From the NCBI GenBank assembly GCA_964509885.1, contig CAZDZL010000006.1, positions 40,843 through 104,842 of the forward strand: a stretch of DNA of 64,000 nt, read 5' to 3'. Below the pieces are notes generated by a model. It was not told the DNA's origin. It saw nothing but the letters and a program-made list of their open reading frames with translations, and made no database searches. A program made the translations under genes and the position numbers. Positions 53,227-62,534 of this stretch are shown here, one piece after another (within the stretch, counting starts at the first letter, position 1; every line of letters begins with the position of its first letter). The stretch is from Palsa-1447 sp964509885. Its GTDB lineage: Bacteria > Verrucomicrobiota > Verrucomicrobiia > Opitutales > Opitutaceae.

Positions 53227-53979
53227 GTGAACCCCCGCCTCAGAAAATGGCTCGGCCTGACGGTCGGGCTCGTTCCCGTCCCCGTGAGAAGCGGCATCCT
53301 CAAGGGGGCGACGTGGACCCTCTATCCCTGGACCTCGTATTGGAGGGGCACCCACGAACCCGCGGTCCAGGAGGCGATCGGGCGCCTGGGCAACGGCGAC
53401 GTCAAGGACTGGACCTGCTGGGACCTTGGGGCCCATTTCGGGTACTACAGCGTGGCACTGGCCCTTCGCGTCGGGCCGGGAGGCCAGGTGGCGGCGTTCG
53501 AGCCCAATCCCGAGAGCTTCGCGAGGCTCGAACGCCACCGGAAGATGAACCGGCTCAGCTGGCTCAAGACCTATCCGGCCGCTGTGTCCGATCAGTCGGG
53601 CGCCGCGCAGCTCCTCACCTACGGGGACCTCGGCTCCACGAGCACCCACCTGCGCTATGACGACGAGGCTGTAAGCCAGAAATCAGCCCCCATTGGCATT
53701 ACGACGCTCCGTCTGGACGACCTTGTCGCGTCCGGCGAACTGAGGCCGCCGAGGTTCATCAAGATTGATGTCGAGGGCCACGGGCATCATGCTGTGGCGG
53801 GGATGGGGGCGACCCTGGCGGCGCACCGCCCGGTCCTGATCGTCGCGTTTCACAGCAAGGAGGAGGTCGATGGCGTGCTCGGCATCCTTCAGCCGCTCGG
53901 CTACCGCCGGGCGCCGATCGTCACGCCGCCCACCGATCCCGATTCGCTGATTGGCGGAGACTACCTGTTCTCGCCCTAG
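53227..53979 (+). CDS. FkbM-family methyltransferase
   Basis: 250 residues from a GTG at 53227. The SAM motif is CWDLGAHFGYYSVALA (about 64-80), then AAFEPNPES and the FkbM signature FIKIDVEGHGHHAVAG. Sugar O-methylation is inferred from context; it is the last gene of the glycan cluster. Its TAG shares CTAG with the convergent hisA stop (53976-53979). Confidence 0.92.
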   Translation: MNPRLRKWLGLTVGLVPVPVRSGILKGATWTLYPWTSYWRGTHEPAVQEAIGRLGNGDVKDWTCWDLGAHFGYYSVALALRVGPGGQVAAFEPNPESFARLERHRKMNRLSWLKTYPAAVSDQSGAAQLLTYGDLGSTSTHLRYDDEAVSQKSAPIGITTLRLDDLVASGELRPPRFIKIDVEGHGHHAVAGMGATLAAHRPVLIVAFHSKEEVDGVLGILQPLGYRRAPIVTPPTDPDSLIGGDYLFSP

Positions 53980-54704
53980 CCTTTGGCAAGCGCCAGCAGG
54001 TCGGCCAGGTCCACCCTACCCTCGTAGAGGGCCTTGCCCACGATCACGCCGTCCAGGTTTGGCCGCGACCGGGCCAACGCGTTGAGCCGCTCGACGTCGG
54101 CGCGGCTGGCGACCCCGCCGCTGGCGATCACCCTCGCCCCAACGGAGCCCAGCATGGCGTCCTGGGCCTCAAAGTTGGGGCCCGTCAGCATGCCGTCGGT
54201 GCCCACGTCCGTGTGGATCAGGGTGGCGACGCCCAGCACATCCATCCTTCGGGCAAGTCCGAGGGCCGCGGTCCCCGTGGTGTCGACCCAGCCGTTCACG
54301 GCCACTTTTCCCGCCTTGGCATCGACGCCCACGGCGATGCGGTCGCCAAACGCCGCGACGAGCTCCGAGACGAAGGCCTCGCTCTGAGCCGCGCGCGTGC
54401 CAATGACGACGCGCTCAATCCCCATCGAGAGGGCGCGCTCGACCGACGCCCGAGTGCGAAGGCCCCCCCCGAGCTGCACCCTGAGGCCAAGGCCCGCGAT
54501 CCTCTCCACGGCGCCCAGGTTGCGCGGCTCGCCGGAAAACGCCCCATCGAGATCGACGACGTGGACCCACGCGGCGCCCGCGGCCTTGAATCCCGCCGCG
54601 ACCGCCGCCGGATCCTCGGCATAGACGGTCTCCGCGTCGGCGCGCCCCTGCGAGAGCCTCACGCAGCGCCCTCCCTTGATGTCGATTGCGGGATAGATCG
54701 TCAT
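53976..54704 (-). CDS. hisA: Phosphoribosylformimino-AICAR ribotide isomerase
   Basis: Fourth step of histidine synthesis, an Amadori isomerisation. 242 residues, family length. (Beta/alpha)8 barrel with catalytic Asp8 (PAIDIKGGRCVRL) and Asp128 (VGVDAK); phosphate loops are QLGGGLRT and ASGGVASR. No other his gene is adjacent. Stop shared with the convergent methyltransferase gene. Confidence 0.96.
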   Translation of the reverse strand: MTIYPAIDIKGGRCVRLSQGRADAETVYAEDPAAVAAGFKAAGAAWVHVVDLDGAFSGEPRNLGAVERIAGLGLRVQLGGGLRTRASVERALSMGIERVVIGTRAAQSEAFVSELVAAFGDRIAVGVDAKAGKVAVNGWVDTTGTAALGLARRMDVLGVATLIHTDVGTDGMLTGPNFEAQDAMLGSVGARVIASGGVASRADVERLNALARSRPNLDGVIVGKALYEGRVDLADLLALAKG

Positions 54705-54807
54705 GGAGGGGGCAAGCTCACAGGTCCCGGCCGGGACGCCAAGGCCTTTTTCCCCGTTGCGAATGCGGCATTTTGGGGCGAGATTGCACCTTCATTCCCA
54801 ACCCAAG

Positions 54808-55875
54808 ATGGCGACCTACTCCCCCCCGGCCTTTCTCACGGAACTTCTTCATGCCCGGTCGCCCTCGGGCTACGAGGCGGAGGCCCAGGCCGTGTTCGAC
54901 CGCCACGTGAAGCCGGCCGCCGACGCCTACACGGGCGACGCGCTCGGCAACAGGATCGCCACCCTCAATCCGTCGGGCGACCCCACGCTCATGCTGGCGG
55001 GGCACTACGACGAGCTGGGCCTGCTGGTCACCTACGTCAACAAGGACGGGTTCATCTACTTCGACACGATCGGCGGCCACGACCGCACCGTGATTTCCGG
55101 GCGCCGGGTCGTGATCCAGACCGCCAACGGGCCCGTCAAGGGGGTGACCGGCAAGCGCGCCATCCACCTGATGGACGAGGCCGACCGGAAGAAGGTCCCC
55201 GAGATCCATGAGATCTGGATCGACATCGGGGCCTCCTCCAAGAAGGAGGCGCTGGAGCGGGTCTCGATCGGCGACGCCGCCACATACGACCACGAATTCG
55301 GGCTTATCCACGGGAGCATCGGGACCGCGCGCGCGTTCGACAACAAGGTCGGGGCCTACATCGTCGGCGAGACCCTGATCCGCCTCTCAAAGGAGGCCAA
55401 GCGGACCGCGGCGAAGGTCGTCGCGGTCGCGACCTCCCAGGAGGAGATCGGGACCCGCGGGGCGATCGGCTCCGGCTACTCCGTGGACCCGCAGCTGGCG
55501 CTCGTGGTCGACGTCGGCCACGCCACCGACCATCCCGACTGCGACAACCGCAAGTACGGTGAGACGAAGCTCGGCGGCGGCCCGATCCTCTGCCGGGGAC
55601 CGAACATCAATCCCAAGGTGTTCGACGCCCTGGTCAAGGCGGCGAAGAAGCTGAAGATCCCCTACCAGGTCGAGAGCGACCCGAGGCCGACGGGCACGGA
55701 CGCCCGGGCGATCCAGGTCGCCCGCGGAGGCGTCGCGACGGGGGTCGTCAGCGTCCCCCTGCGGTACATGCACACGCCGAGCGAGCTGGTCGACCTCGAG
55801 GACGTCGAGCGCTGCGTCAGGCTCTTCGTCGAATTCGCCAAGGGGATCACGAAGGGCGACTACCGCCGCTGGTGA
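54808..55875 (+). CDS. M42-family metallopeptidase (glutamyl aminopeptidase/endoglucanase type)
   Basis: 355 residues from the ATG at 54808; an earlier in-frame ATG (54703) overlaps the start of hisA and lacks homology. Two-metal active site: His in LAGHYDELGL, Asp in RAFDNKVG, Glu-Glu in SQEEIGTRG, Asp in VDVGHATD and His in MHTPSELVD. These cytosolic aminopeptidases form large tetrahedral particles. 'Endoglucanase' in older family names is not supported. Stand-alone gene. Confidence 0.94.
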   Translation: MATYSPPAFLTELLHARSPSGYEAEAQAVFDRHVKPAADAYTGDALGNRIATLNPSGDPTLMLAGHYDELGLLVTYVNKDGFIYFDTIGGHDRTVISGRRVVIQTANGPVKGVTGKRAIHLMDEADRKKVPEIHEIWIDIGASSKKEALERVSIGDAATYDHEFGLIHGSIGTARAFDNKVGAYIVGETLIRLSKEAKRTAAKVVAVATSQEEIGTRGAIGSGYSVDPQLALVVDVGHATDHPDCDNRKYGETKLGGGPILCRGPNINPKVFDALVKAAKKLKIPYQVESDPRPTGTDARAIQVARGGVATGVVSVPLRYMHTPSELVDLEDVERCVRLFVEFAKGITKGDYRRW

Positions 55876-55888
55876 CCCCTGGCGGGGC

Positions 55889-57178
<1,290 letters not shown>

Positions 57179-57246
57179 GGCCAGCGAGTCTGCTTTTGGG
57201 CGCCGGCGTGTCGAGGGTGGAATCTGGCCGGTCCCGGGCCGTCGCC

Positions 57247-57867
57247 TCAGGCGGCGGTCTTGACCACGAGGGTCTGCGCCTCCCGGGTCGAGGCCACCAC
57301 GTGGTCCACGATCCCGTACTCCTTCGCCTCCGGCGCGCTCATGTAGTAGTCGCGGTCCGAGTCCCGGTCGACCTGCTCCTGGGGCTTGCCGGTGTGGCGG
57401 GAGAGGACCTCGCTCAGGGTCTTGCGCCAGCGCAGGATCTCCTTGGCCGCAATCGTGATGTCGGCCGCCTGGCCGCCCGCGCCGCCCGAGGGCTGGTGGA
57501 TCATGACGCGGCTGTTCGGCAGCGCGAAGCGCTTGCCCTTCGTGCCCGCCGCGAGGAGCACGGTGCTCATGCTCGCCGCCATTCCGATGCAGAAGGTCTG
57601 CACGTCGCACTGCAGGAAATTCATGGTGTCGTAGATCGCCATCCCGCCCGTCACGACCCCTCCCGGTGAATTGATGTAGAGGTGGATGTCCTTCTTGGCG
57701 TCCTCCATCTGAAGATAGAGGAGCTGGGCGATGACAAGGTTCGCCACCATGTCGTCGATCGGCGTCCCAATGAAGATGATCCTGTCCTTCAGGAGCCTCG
57801 AGTAGATGTCCATCGACCGCTCTCCGCGGCCCGTGTTCTCGAGTACAATGGGAACGTAGTAGCTCAT
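57247..57867 (-). CDS. clpP: ATP-dependent Clp protease proteolytic subunit
   Basis: 206 residues. Catalytic triad Ser99 (GMAASMS), His124 (MIHQPSGG) and Asp173 (DRDYYMSA). The segment after Ser reads MS rather than the usual MG, a small departure from consensus. It starts within the tig stop (ATGA at 57864-57867), so expression with trigger factor is coupled. Confidence 0.97.
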   Translation of the reverse strand: MSYYVPIVLENTGRGERSMDIYSRLLKDRIIFIGTPIDDMVANLVIAQLLYLQMEDAKKDIHLYINSPGGVVTGGMAIYDTMNFLQCDVQTFCIGMAASMSTVLLAAGTKGKRFALPNSRVMIHQPSGGAGGQAADITIAAKEILRWRKTLSEVLSRHTGKPQEQVDRDSDRDYYMSAPEAKEYGIVDHVVASTREAQTLVVKTAA

Positions 57868-59180
57868 GTCTGTGTTACCGAGAAGGTAGCCTTGGACACG
57901 AGAAAATCAACCGACTTGTCGAATATTATCGACTGTTGCACCGAGCGAAGGGCCTCCCGGTCCTTGGTCAGGTCCTTCGCGACCTTGTCCGGCCTCTGGT
58001 TCGTGCGGGCGGCCTCGTTGCGGATGAAGAGGTCGATGTCGCGGTCCGTCACGGTGATCTTCTCCGCCTCGGCCACCTTCGCGAGGATCAGCTGCACCTT
58101 GACGCGGTTGGTCGCCGCCTTGCGGGCGCCGTCGAAGAGCTCCTTCTTGTCCTTCTCGAACTGCTCCGCGGGAATCCCGCGGCGCATGTTCTCCTGGATG
58201 AACTGGCGCAGGACGCCCTGGGTCTCGGCCTCGACCAGGCTGGCCGGCGGCTCGAACTGCACGCGGTCGGCGAGCGCCTGGGTGACCTGGGTCCTCTGGG
58301 CCGCGCGGTTCCTCTGCTCCTTCTGGATCTTCAGGTTCGTGCGGACCTGGCTCCTGAGTCCCTCGAGGTCGTCCACCCTGTGGGCCTTGAAGAAGGCGGC
58401 GTCCAGCTCGGGAAGGATCCGCTCGCGGACCTCCTGGATGTCGAGCGCGTACTCGGCGGTGATCCCCGAGAGGGCCGGCACGGCCTGGAAGTTGGCGGGG
58501 AACGTGACGGACACGTTCCTCTTGTCGCCCTTCGAGACGCCGGAGATCTGCCTTCCGAGGCCGGGGATGATCCCCTCGTTGGCCCCCTCCACCTCCTCCC
58601 AGGTCTGGGGCACCTTGGCGTAGAGCTGCTTGTCGCCGACGATCTCGGCGAGTTTCTTGCCGTCCGTGGAGCCCTCGTAGGCCAGCTTCACGTAGTCGCC
58701 CTTCATCGCCGGCCGCTCGGCCGCCTTGAACTCGGCGCCCTCCGAGCGGAGCGCCTGGATGATGCCGTCGATCTCGGCGTCGGTCGGGTCGGCGGGCGCG
58801 ATCTGCGTCGGGAGCCCGACGTAGTCGGGCAGCGTGAATTCCGGCCTGACGTCCACCGTCACGGTGATCGCCGCGGGAGTCCCGTGCTCGATCTTCCCCT
58901 CGTCGACGCTGACGACGCTCAGGACGTCCAGCTTCTCCTTCTCGAGCGCGCCGCGGTAGGCCATCGTCACGACCTTCTGCTTGAATTCCTCGGCGATCTC
59001 CTTTGAGAACCTCTTGATTACCAATGCCGCGGGGGCCTTCCCGGGGCGGAACCCGGGAAGCCTGGCCTGTCGCACGTACTCCCCGACCACGGCCTGGTGC
59101 TCTGTGTCGACCTCTGCGATGTCCAGGGTGACGACGAGATTCTTTCGGGAGTCGGAAACGGGGCTCAGTTGGACGTTCAC
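57864..59180 (-). CDS. tig: Trigger factor chaperone
   Basis: Ribosome-bound chaperone and peptidyl-prolyl isomerase. 438 residues from a GTG at 59180. N-terminal ribosome-binding signature GFRPGKAP at 43-50; FKBP-like middle domain (about 155-235, KGDYVKLAYEG to FPANFQA); helical C-terminal arms. The order tig-clpP-clpX is the widespread one. Confidence 0.97.
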   Translation of the reverse strand: MNVQLSPVSDSRKNLVVTLDIAEVDTEHQAVVGEYVRQARLPGFRPGKAPAALVIKRFSKEIAEEFKQKVVTMAYRGALEKEKLDVLSVVSVDEGKIEHGTPAAITVTVDVRPEFTLPDYVGLPTQIAPADPTDAEIDGIIQALRSEGAEFKAAERPAMKGDYVKLAYEGSTDGKKLAEIVGDKQLYAKVPQTWEEVEGANEGIIPGLGRQISGVSKGDKRNVSVTFPANFQAVPALSGITAEYALDIQEVRERILPELDAAFFKAHRVDDLEGLRSQVRTNLKIQKEQRNRAAQRTQVTQALADRVQFEPPASLVEAETQGVLRQFIQENMRRGIPAEQFEKDKKELFDGARKAATNRVKVQLILAKVAEAEKITVTDRDIDLFIRNEAARTNQRPDKVAKDLTKDREALRSVQQSIIFDKSVDFLVSKATFSVTQT

Positions 59181-59222
59181 GGCGTAAATTCTGTTGGCGC
59201 TATGCGGATGGAGTAAAGGTCC

Positions 59223-59250
59223 AGAGTAGGTTCGGCCCGGGTCCGGTCAA
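59223..59250 (-). promoter_or_regulatory. Putative tig promoter
   Basis: On the minus strand TTGACC (59245-59250) and TACTCT (59223-59228) are 16 bases apart, about 45 bases before the tig start codon. Matches are partial. Confidence 0.4.
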
Positions 59251-59287
59251 TGCCGGATTGGCCGGCCGCGAACCGGGCTTGCCGGGG

Positions 59288-59301
59288 CGCCTCCGGAGGC
59301 G
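59288..59301. promoter_or_regulatory. 14-bp GC palindrome before tsaB
   Basis: CGCCTCCGGAGGCG, perfectly self-complementary, ends 18 bases before the tsaB start in the 139-base divergent tig/tsaB region. It may be a regulator site or an RNA hairpin that masks translation. Confidence 0.35.
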
Positions 59302-59319
59302 TTTGGTCAGTTTTGCACG

Positions 59320-59952
59320 ATGCCGAGCCTCAGCCAGATTCTCCGGGACCACTCGCCGCTTCTCCTGATCGACGCCGCCTCGGGGACGATCCAGGCCGGC
59401 CTGCTCGACGCCGCGCACGAGCCCCGGTGGGCGTGCCGCCAGGAGGAGGCGGGCGTCGGCATCTTCCAGTGCCTGGACGAACTGGACGTGGAGATCGACT
59501 CGGTGCGCGCCTTCGCCTTCTGCGAGGGTCCCGGATCCATCCTCGGCATCCGGACATCGGCGATGGCTATCCGGATGTGGAACGTCCTGAGGGCCAGGCC
59601 CGCGTTCGGCTACTTCGGGCTGGCGATCGTCGCCGAGGCAGTCGGGCGCCCCGGGGTGTCGGTCATCGCGGACGCCCGCCGCGGCCTGTGGCACCACCTC
59701 GTCAGGGGCGGGGCCCCCGGGCGCGTTCCCGCTGCCGAGCTCACCGGCGAGCTCCTCACCCCCGAGGGGTTCAGGCACTGGGGCCCCCCGCCCCCGGGCA
59801 CCGCCACGACACCCTACCTGCTGGCCAGCCTCCTCGCCCTGCCCCGGGTCGCGGACGCGGACCTCTTCCGGGGGGCGCCCGCGCCCGACGCTTTCCTGCA
59901 CCAGGAGCCCGCCTACGCCACCTGGACCCCGCAGATCCACCGCGCCCCGTGA
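59320..59952 (+). CDS. tsaB: tRNA threonylcarbamoyladenosine biosynthesis protein TsaB
   Basis: 210 residues, ASKHA fold; with TsaD and TsaE it makes the t6A modification of tRNA. The phosphate-type LLLIDAASGTIQAGLL opens the domain and the family motif CEGPGSILGIRTS lies at 68-80. The usual HS motif (LSAGRRHSE) is missing and replaced by EEAGVGIFQCL, as in divergent TsaB. It overlaps alr by GTGA. Confidence 0.85.
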   Translation: MPSLSQILRDHSPLLLIDAASGTIQAGLLDAAHEPRWACRQEEAGVGIFQCLDELDVEIDSVRAFAFCEGPGSILGIRTSAMAIRMWNVLRARPAFGYFGLAIVAEAVGRPGVSVIADARRGLWHHLVRGGAPGRVPAAELTGELLTPEGFRHWGPPPPGTATTPYLLASLLALPRVADADLFRGAPAPDAFLHQEPAYATWTPQIHRAP

Positions 59953-61106
59953 ACCCCTCCCACTCCTCCCTGCCCCTTCGCTGCTGGGCCGAGATCGACC
60001 TCGCGGCCCTCGAGCGCAACCTGCGCCTCATACGCGCGTCGCTCCCGCCCCACATACGCTACGTCGCGGTCGTCAAGGCCGACGCGTACGGCCACGGCCT
60101 CCAGCAGGTCGCCGGCAGGCTGATGCACGCGGGGGCCGACCTCTTCGCCGTCGCCAACATCACCGAGGCTGCCCAGCTGCGGGAGCTCGGGCCCGGCTGG
60201 CCCATCCTCCTGCTGAGCCCCCTCCTCCCCGACGAGGACCGCTTCGCGGCCGAGTACGACCTGGCCGTGACCGTCTCCACCGAGGACGAGGTCGACCGGA
60301 TGGACCGCGCCGGCAAGGCGGCCGGGCGCGCCATCCCCGTGCACCTGAAGATCGACACGGGCATGGGCAGGCTCGGCGTCTGGCACGAGGAGGCCCCGGC
60401 CCTCGCCCTGAGGATCGCGGCGTCGAAGCACCTGAGGCTCGCCGGCGTGTTCACGCACTTTGCCAGCCCGGACGACGATGCGGCCTTCACGGGGGAGCAG
60501 AGGCGCCGCTTCCTGGACGCCCTCGCCTCAAGCGGCCTGGCCGCCAGGGCCCCGGAGGGCCTGCTCGTCCACGCCGACAACAGCGCGGGCCTTGAGACGA
60601 TGCCAGGCTCGAGCCCGTTCAACGCGGTGCGGATCGGGCTGCTGCAGTTCGGGATCCTCCCTCACCCGGGCTCCTTCCTGTCCGGGGTTCACACGGAGCC
60701 CGTATTCAGCTTCCGGACGCGGGTGGGCATCGTCAAGCGGCTCCCCGCGGGCACGACGGTGAGCTACGGCCGGACGCGGCGCCTCGCGAGGGACTCGAGG
60801 ATCGCGATCCTGTGCGCGGGCTACGGCGACGGGATCCCGCGCGCCGTCAGCAACCGGGCCAGCGTCCTCGTGCACGGTGTCAGGTGCCCGGTCCTGGGCC
60901 GCGTGACGATGGACCAGACGGTCGTCGACATCACGGACGTGGACGGTGTCGCGAGCGGTGACGAGGCGGTCCTCGTGGGGCGCCAGGGGCGCGACGAGAT
61001 TTCGATCGGGGAGTTCAGCCGCTGGGCGGACACGATTCCCTGGGAGACCCTCTGCTCGGTCACCAAGCGCGTGCCGCGCGTCTACCGCACGGCGCTCGGG
61101 ACCTGA
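59949..61106 (+). CDS. alr: Alanine racemase
   Basis: PLP enzyme making D-alanine for peptidoglycan. 385 residues from a GTG at 59949 that overlaps the tsaB stop. PLP lysine is Lys43 in VVKADAYGHG; the conserved tyrosine is in TVSYGRT; KIDTGMGRLG and CAGYGDGIPR are also present. The C-terminal beta domain has VLGRVTMDQTVVD. Directly abuts the convergent ugd end. Confidence 0.97.
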   Translation: MNPSHSSLPLRCWAEIDLAALERNLRLIRASLPPHIRYVAVVKADAYGHGLQQVAGRLMHAGADLFAVANITEAAQLRELGPGWPILLLSPLLPDEDRFAAEYDLAVTVSTEDEVDRMDRAGKAAGRAIPVHLKIDTGMGRLGVWHEEAPALALRIAASKHLRLAGVFTHFASPDDDAAFTGEQRRRFLDALASSGLAARAPEGLLVHADNSAGLETMPGSSPFNAVRIGLLQFGILPHPGSFLSGVHTEPVFSFRTRVGIVKRLPAGTTVSYGRTRRLARDSRIAILCAGYGDGIPRAVSNRASVLVHGVRCPVLGRVTMDQTVVDITDVDGVASGDEAVLVGRQGRDEISIGEFSRWADTIPWETLCSVTKRVPRVYRTALGT

Positions 61107-62465
61107 CTACTTTCCGATCCCGGACGCCCTGAACCCGATCTCCCTTAGCTTCTGGAGGTCGAGGATGTTGCGGCCGTCGAAGAGGAACGCGGGCTTGGAC
61201 ATCGCCGCGTAGATCCTCGTGAAATCGAGCGCCTTGAACTCGTCCCATTCCGTCGCGATCGCCAGGGCGTGCGCCCCGGCCGCGGCCTCGTAGGCGCTGG
61301 AGACCACCGTGAGGAGCGGGTTCGACGTGTCCTTGCCGAGCACGTCGCGCCGGATCTCGTCCGCGGGCACCTTCGGGTCGTACACCGTGACCCTCGCCTG
61401 CTCGGCGATGAGGTCCCGGCACACGAAGATGGCCGCGGACTCGCGCGTGTCGTTCGTGTCCTTCTTGAAGGCGAACCCGAGCACAGCGATCTTCTTGTCG
61501 GCCACGGAGTTGTAGAGGGCCCGGACGATGCGTGTCGTGAAGCGGTGCTTCTGCCAGTCGTTCATCTTGACGACGCCCTCCCAGTACGAGGCCACCTCGG
61601 GCAGCCCGAAATGCTCGCACAGGTAGACCAGGTTGAGGATGTCCTTCTGGAAGCACGAGCCGCCGAAGCCCACCGAGGCCTTCAGGAACTTGGGGCCGAT
61701 GCGCGAGTCCCTGCCGATCGCGTTGGCGACCTCGTCCACGTCCGCGCCCGTCGCCTCGCAGAGCGCGGATATCGAGTTGATCGACGAGATCCTCTGCGCG
61801 AGGAAGGCGTTCGCCACCAGCTTCGAGAGCTCCGAGGACCAGAGGTTGGTCGTGATGATCCTGTCGCGCGGCACCCACCGGGCGTAGACGTCGACGAGCG
61901 TCGCGACGGCCGCGGCCCCCTCGGGCGTGCGCTCGCCGCCAATCAGGACGCGGTCGGGGCTCAGGAGGTCGGCGACAGCGGTGCCCTCCGCCAGGAACTC
62001 GGGGTTGGAGAGCACCTGGAACTTGATCCCCTTTCCGTTGGCGGCCAGGATGTCCTTGATCGTCTCGGCGGTCTTCACGGGGATCGTGGACTTCTCGACG
62101 ATGATCTTAGGCCCCGTGGCGCATTCGGCGATGGTCCGGGCCACCGACTCGATGAAGCGCAGGTCCGCGGCCCGCCCGGCCCCGACGCCGTAGGTCTTCG
62201 TCGGCGTGTTGACGGCGACGAAGACGATGTCCGCCCCCTCGATGGCGCCCTTCACGTCCGTCGAGAAGTGCAGGTTCTTGCCGCGGGTCCTCCGGACCAC
62301 CTCGTCCAGGCCCGGCTCGTAGATCGGGAGCGTGTCGGAGCTCCACGCGGCAATCCGAGCGGCGTTCATGTCCACCACCCTGACCTCGATGTCGGGCGCC
62401 TTGAGCGCGATCATCGCCATCGTGGGGCCGCCGACGTAGCCGGCGCCAATGCAGCAGATCTTCAT
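61107..62465 (-). CDS. ugd: UDP-glucose 6-dehydrogenase
   Basis: 452 residues from the ATG at 62465. NAD-binding CCIGAGYVGGPT; catalytic Cys271 in GFGGSCFQKD; LSNPEFLAEG and VEKSTIPV are family motifs. The sequence style (KICCIGAGYVGGPTMA, NTPTKTYG) is that of the animal/plant-like UGDH branch found also in some bacteria. It makes UDP-glucuronate, a plausible precursor for the cluster about 7 kb away, where an AsnB-like enzyme could amidate the uronic acid. 69 bases after ftsH. Confidence 0.95.
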   Translation of the reverse strand: MKICCIGAGYVGGPTMAMIALKAPDIEVRVVDMNAARIAAWSSDTLPIYEPGLDEVVRRTRGKNLHFSTDVKGAIEGADIVFVAVNTPTKTYGVGAGRAADLRFIESVARTIAECATGPKIIVEKSTIPVKTAETIKDILAANGKGIKFQVLSNPEFLAEGTAVADLLSPDRVLIGGERTPEGAAAVATLVDVYARWVPRDRIITTNLWSSELSKLVANAFLAQRISSINSISALCEATGADVDEVANAIGRDSRIGPKFLKASVGFGGSCFQKDILNLVYLCEHFGLPEVASYWEGVVKMNDWQKHRFTTRIVRALYNSVADKKIAVLGFAFKKDTNDTRESAAIFVCRDLIAEQARVTVYDPKVPADEIRRDVLGKDTSNPLLTVVSSAYEAAAGAHALAIATEWDEFKALDFTRIYAAMSKPAFLFDGRNILDLQKLREIGFRASGIGK

Positions 62466-62534
62466 GGGTTTGAGAGGCCGATGTTGGGGCATAACACCCC
62501 GAATCCAAGCCGTAAAGGGCCCGCCGCCGCCCGA

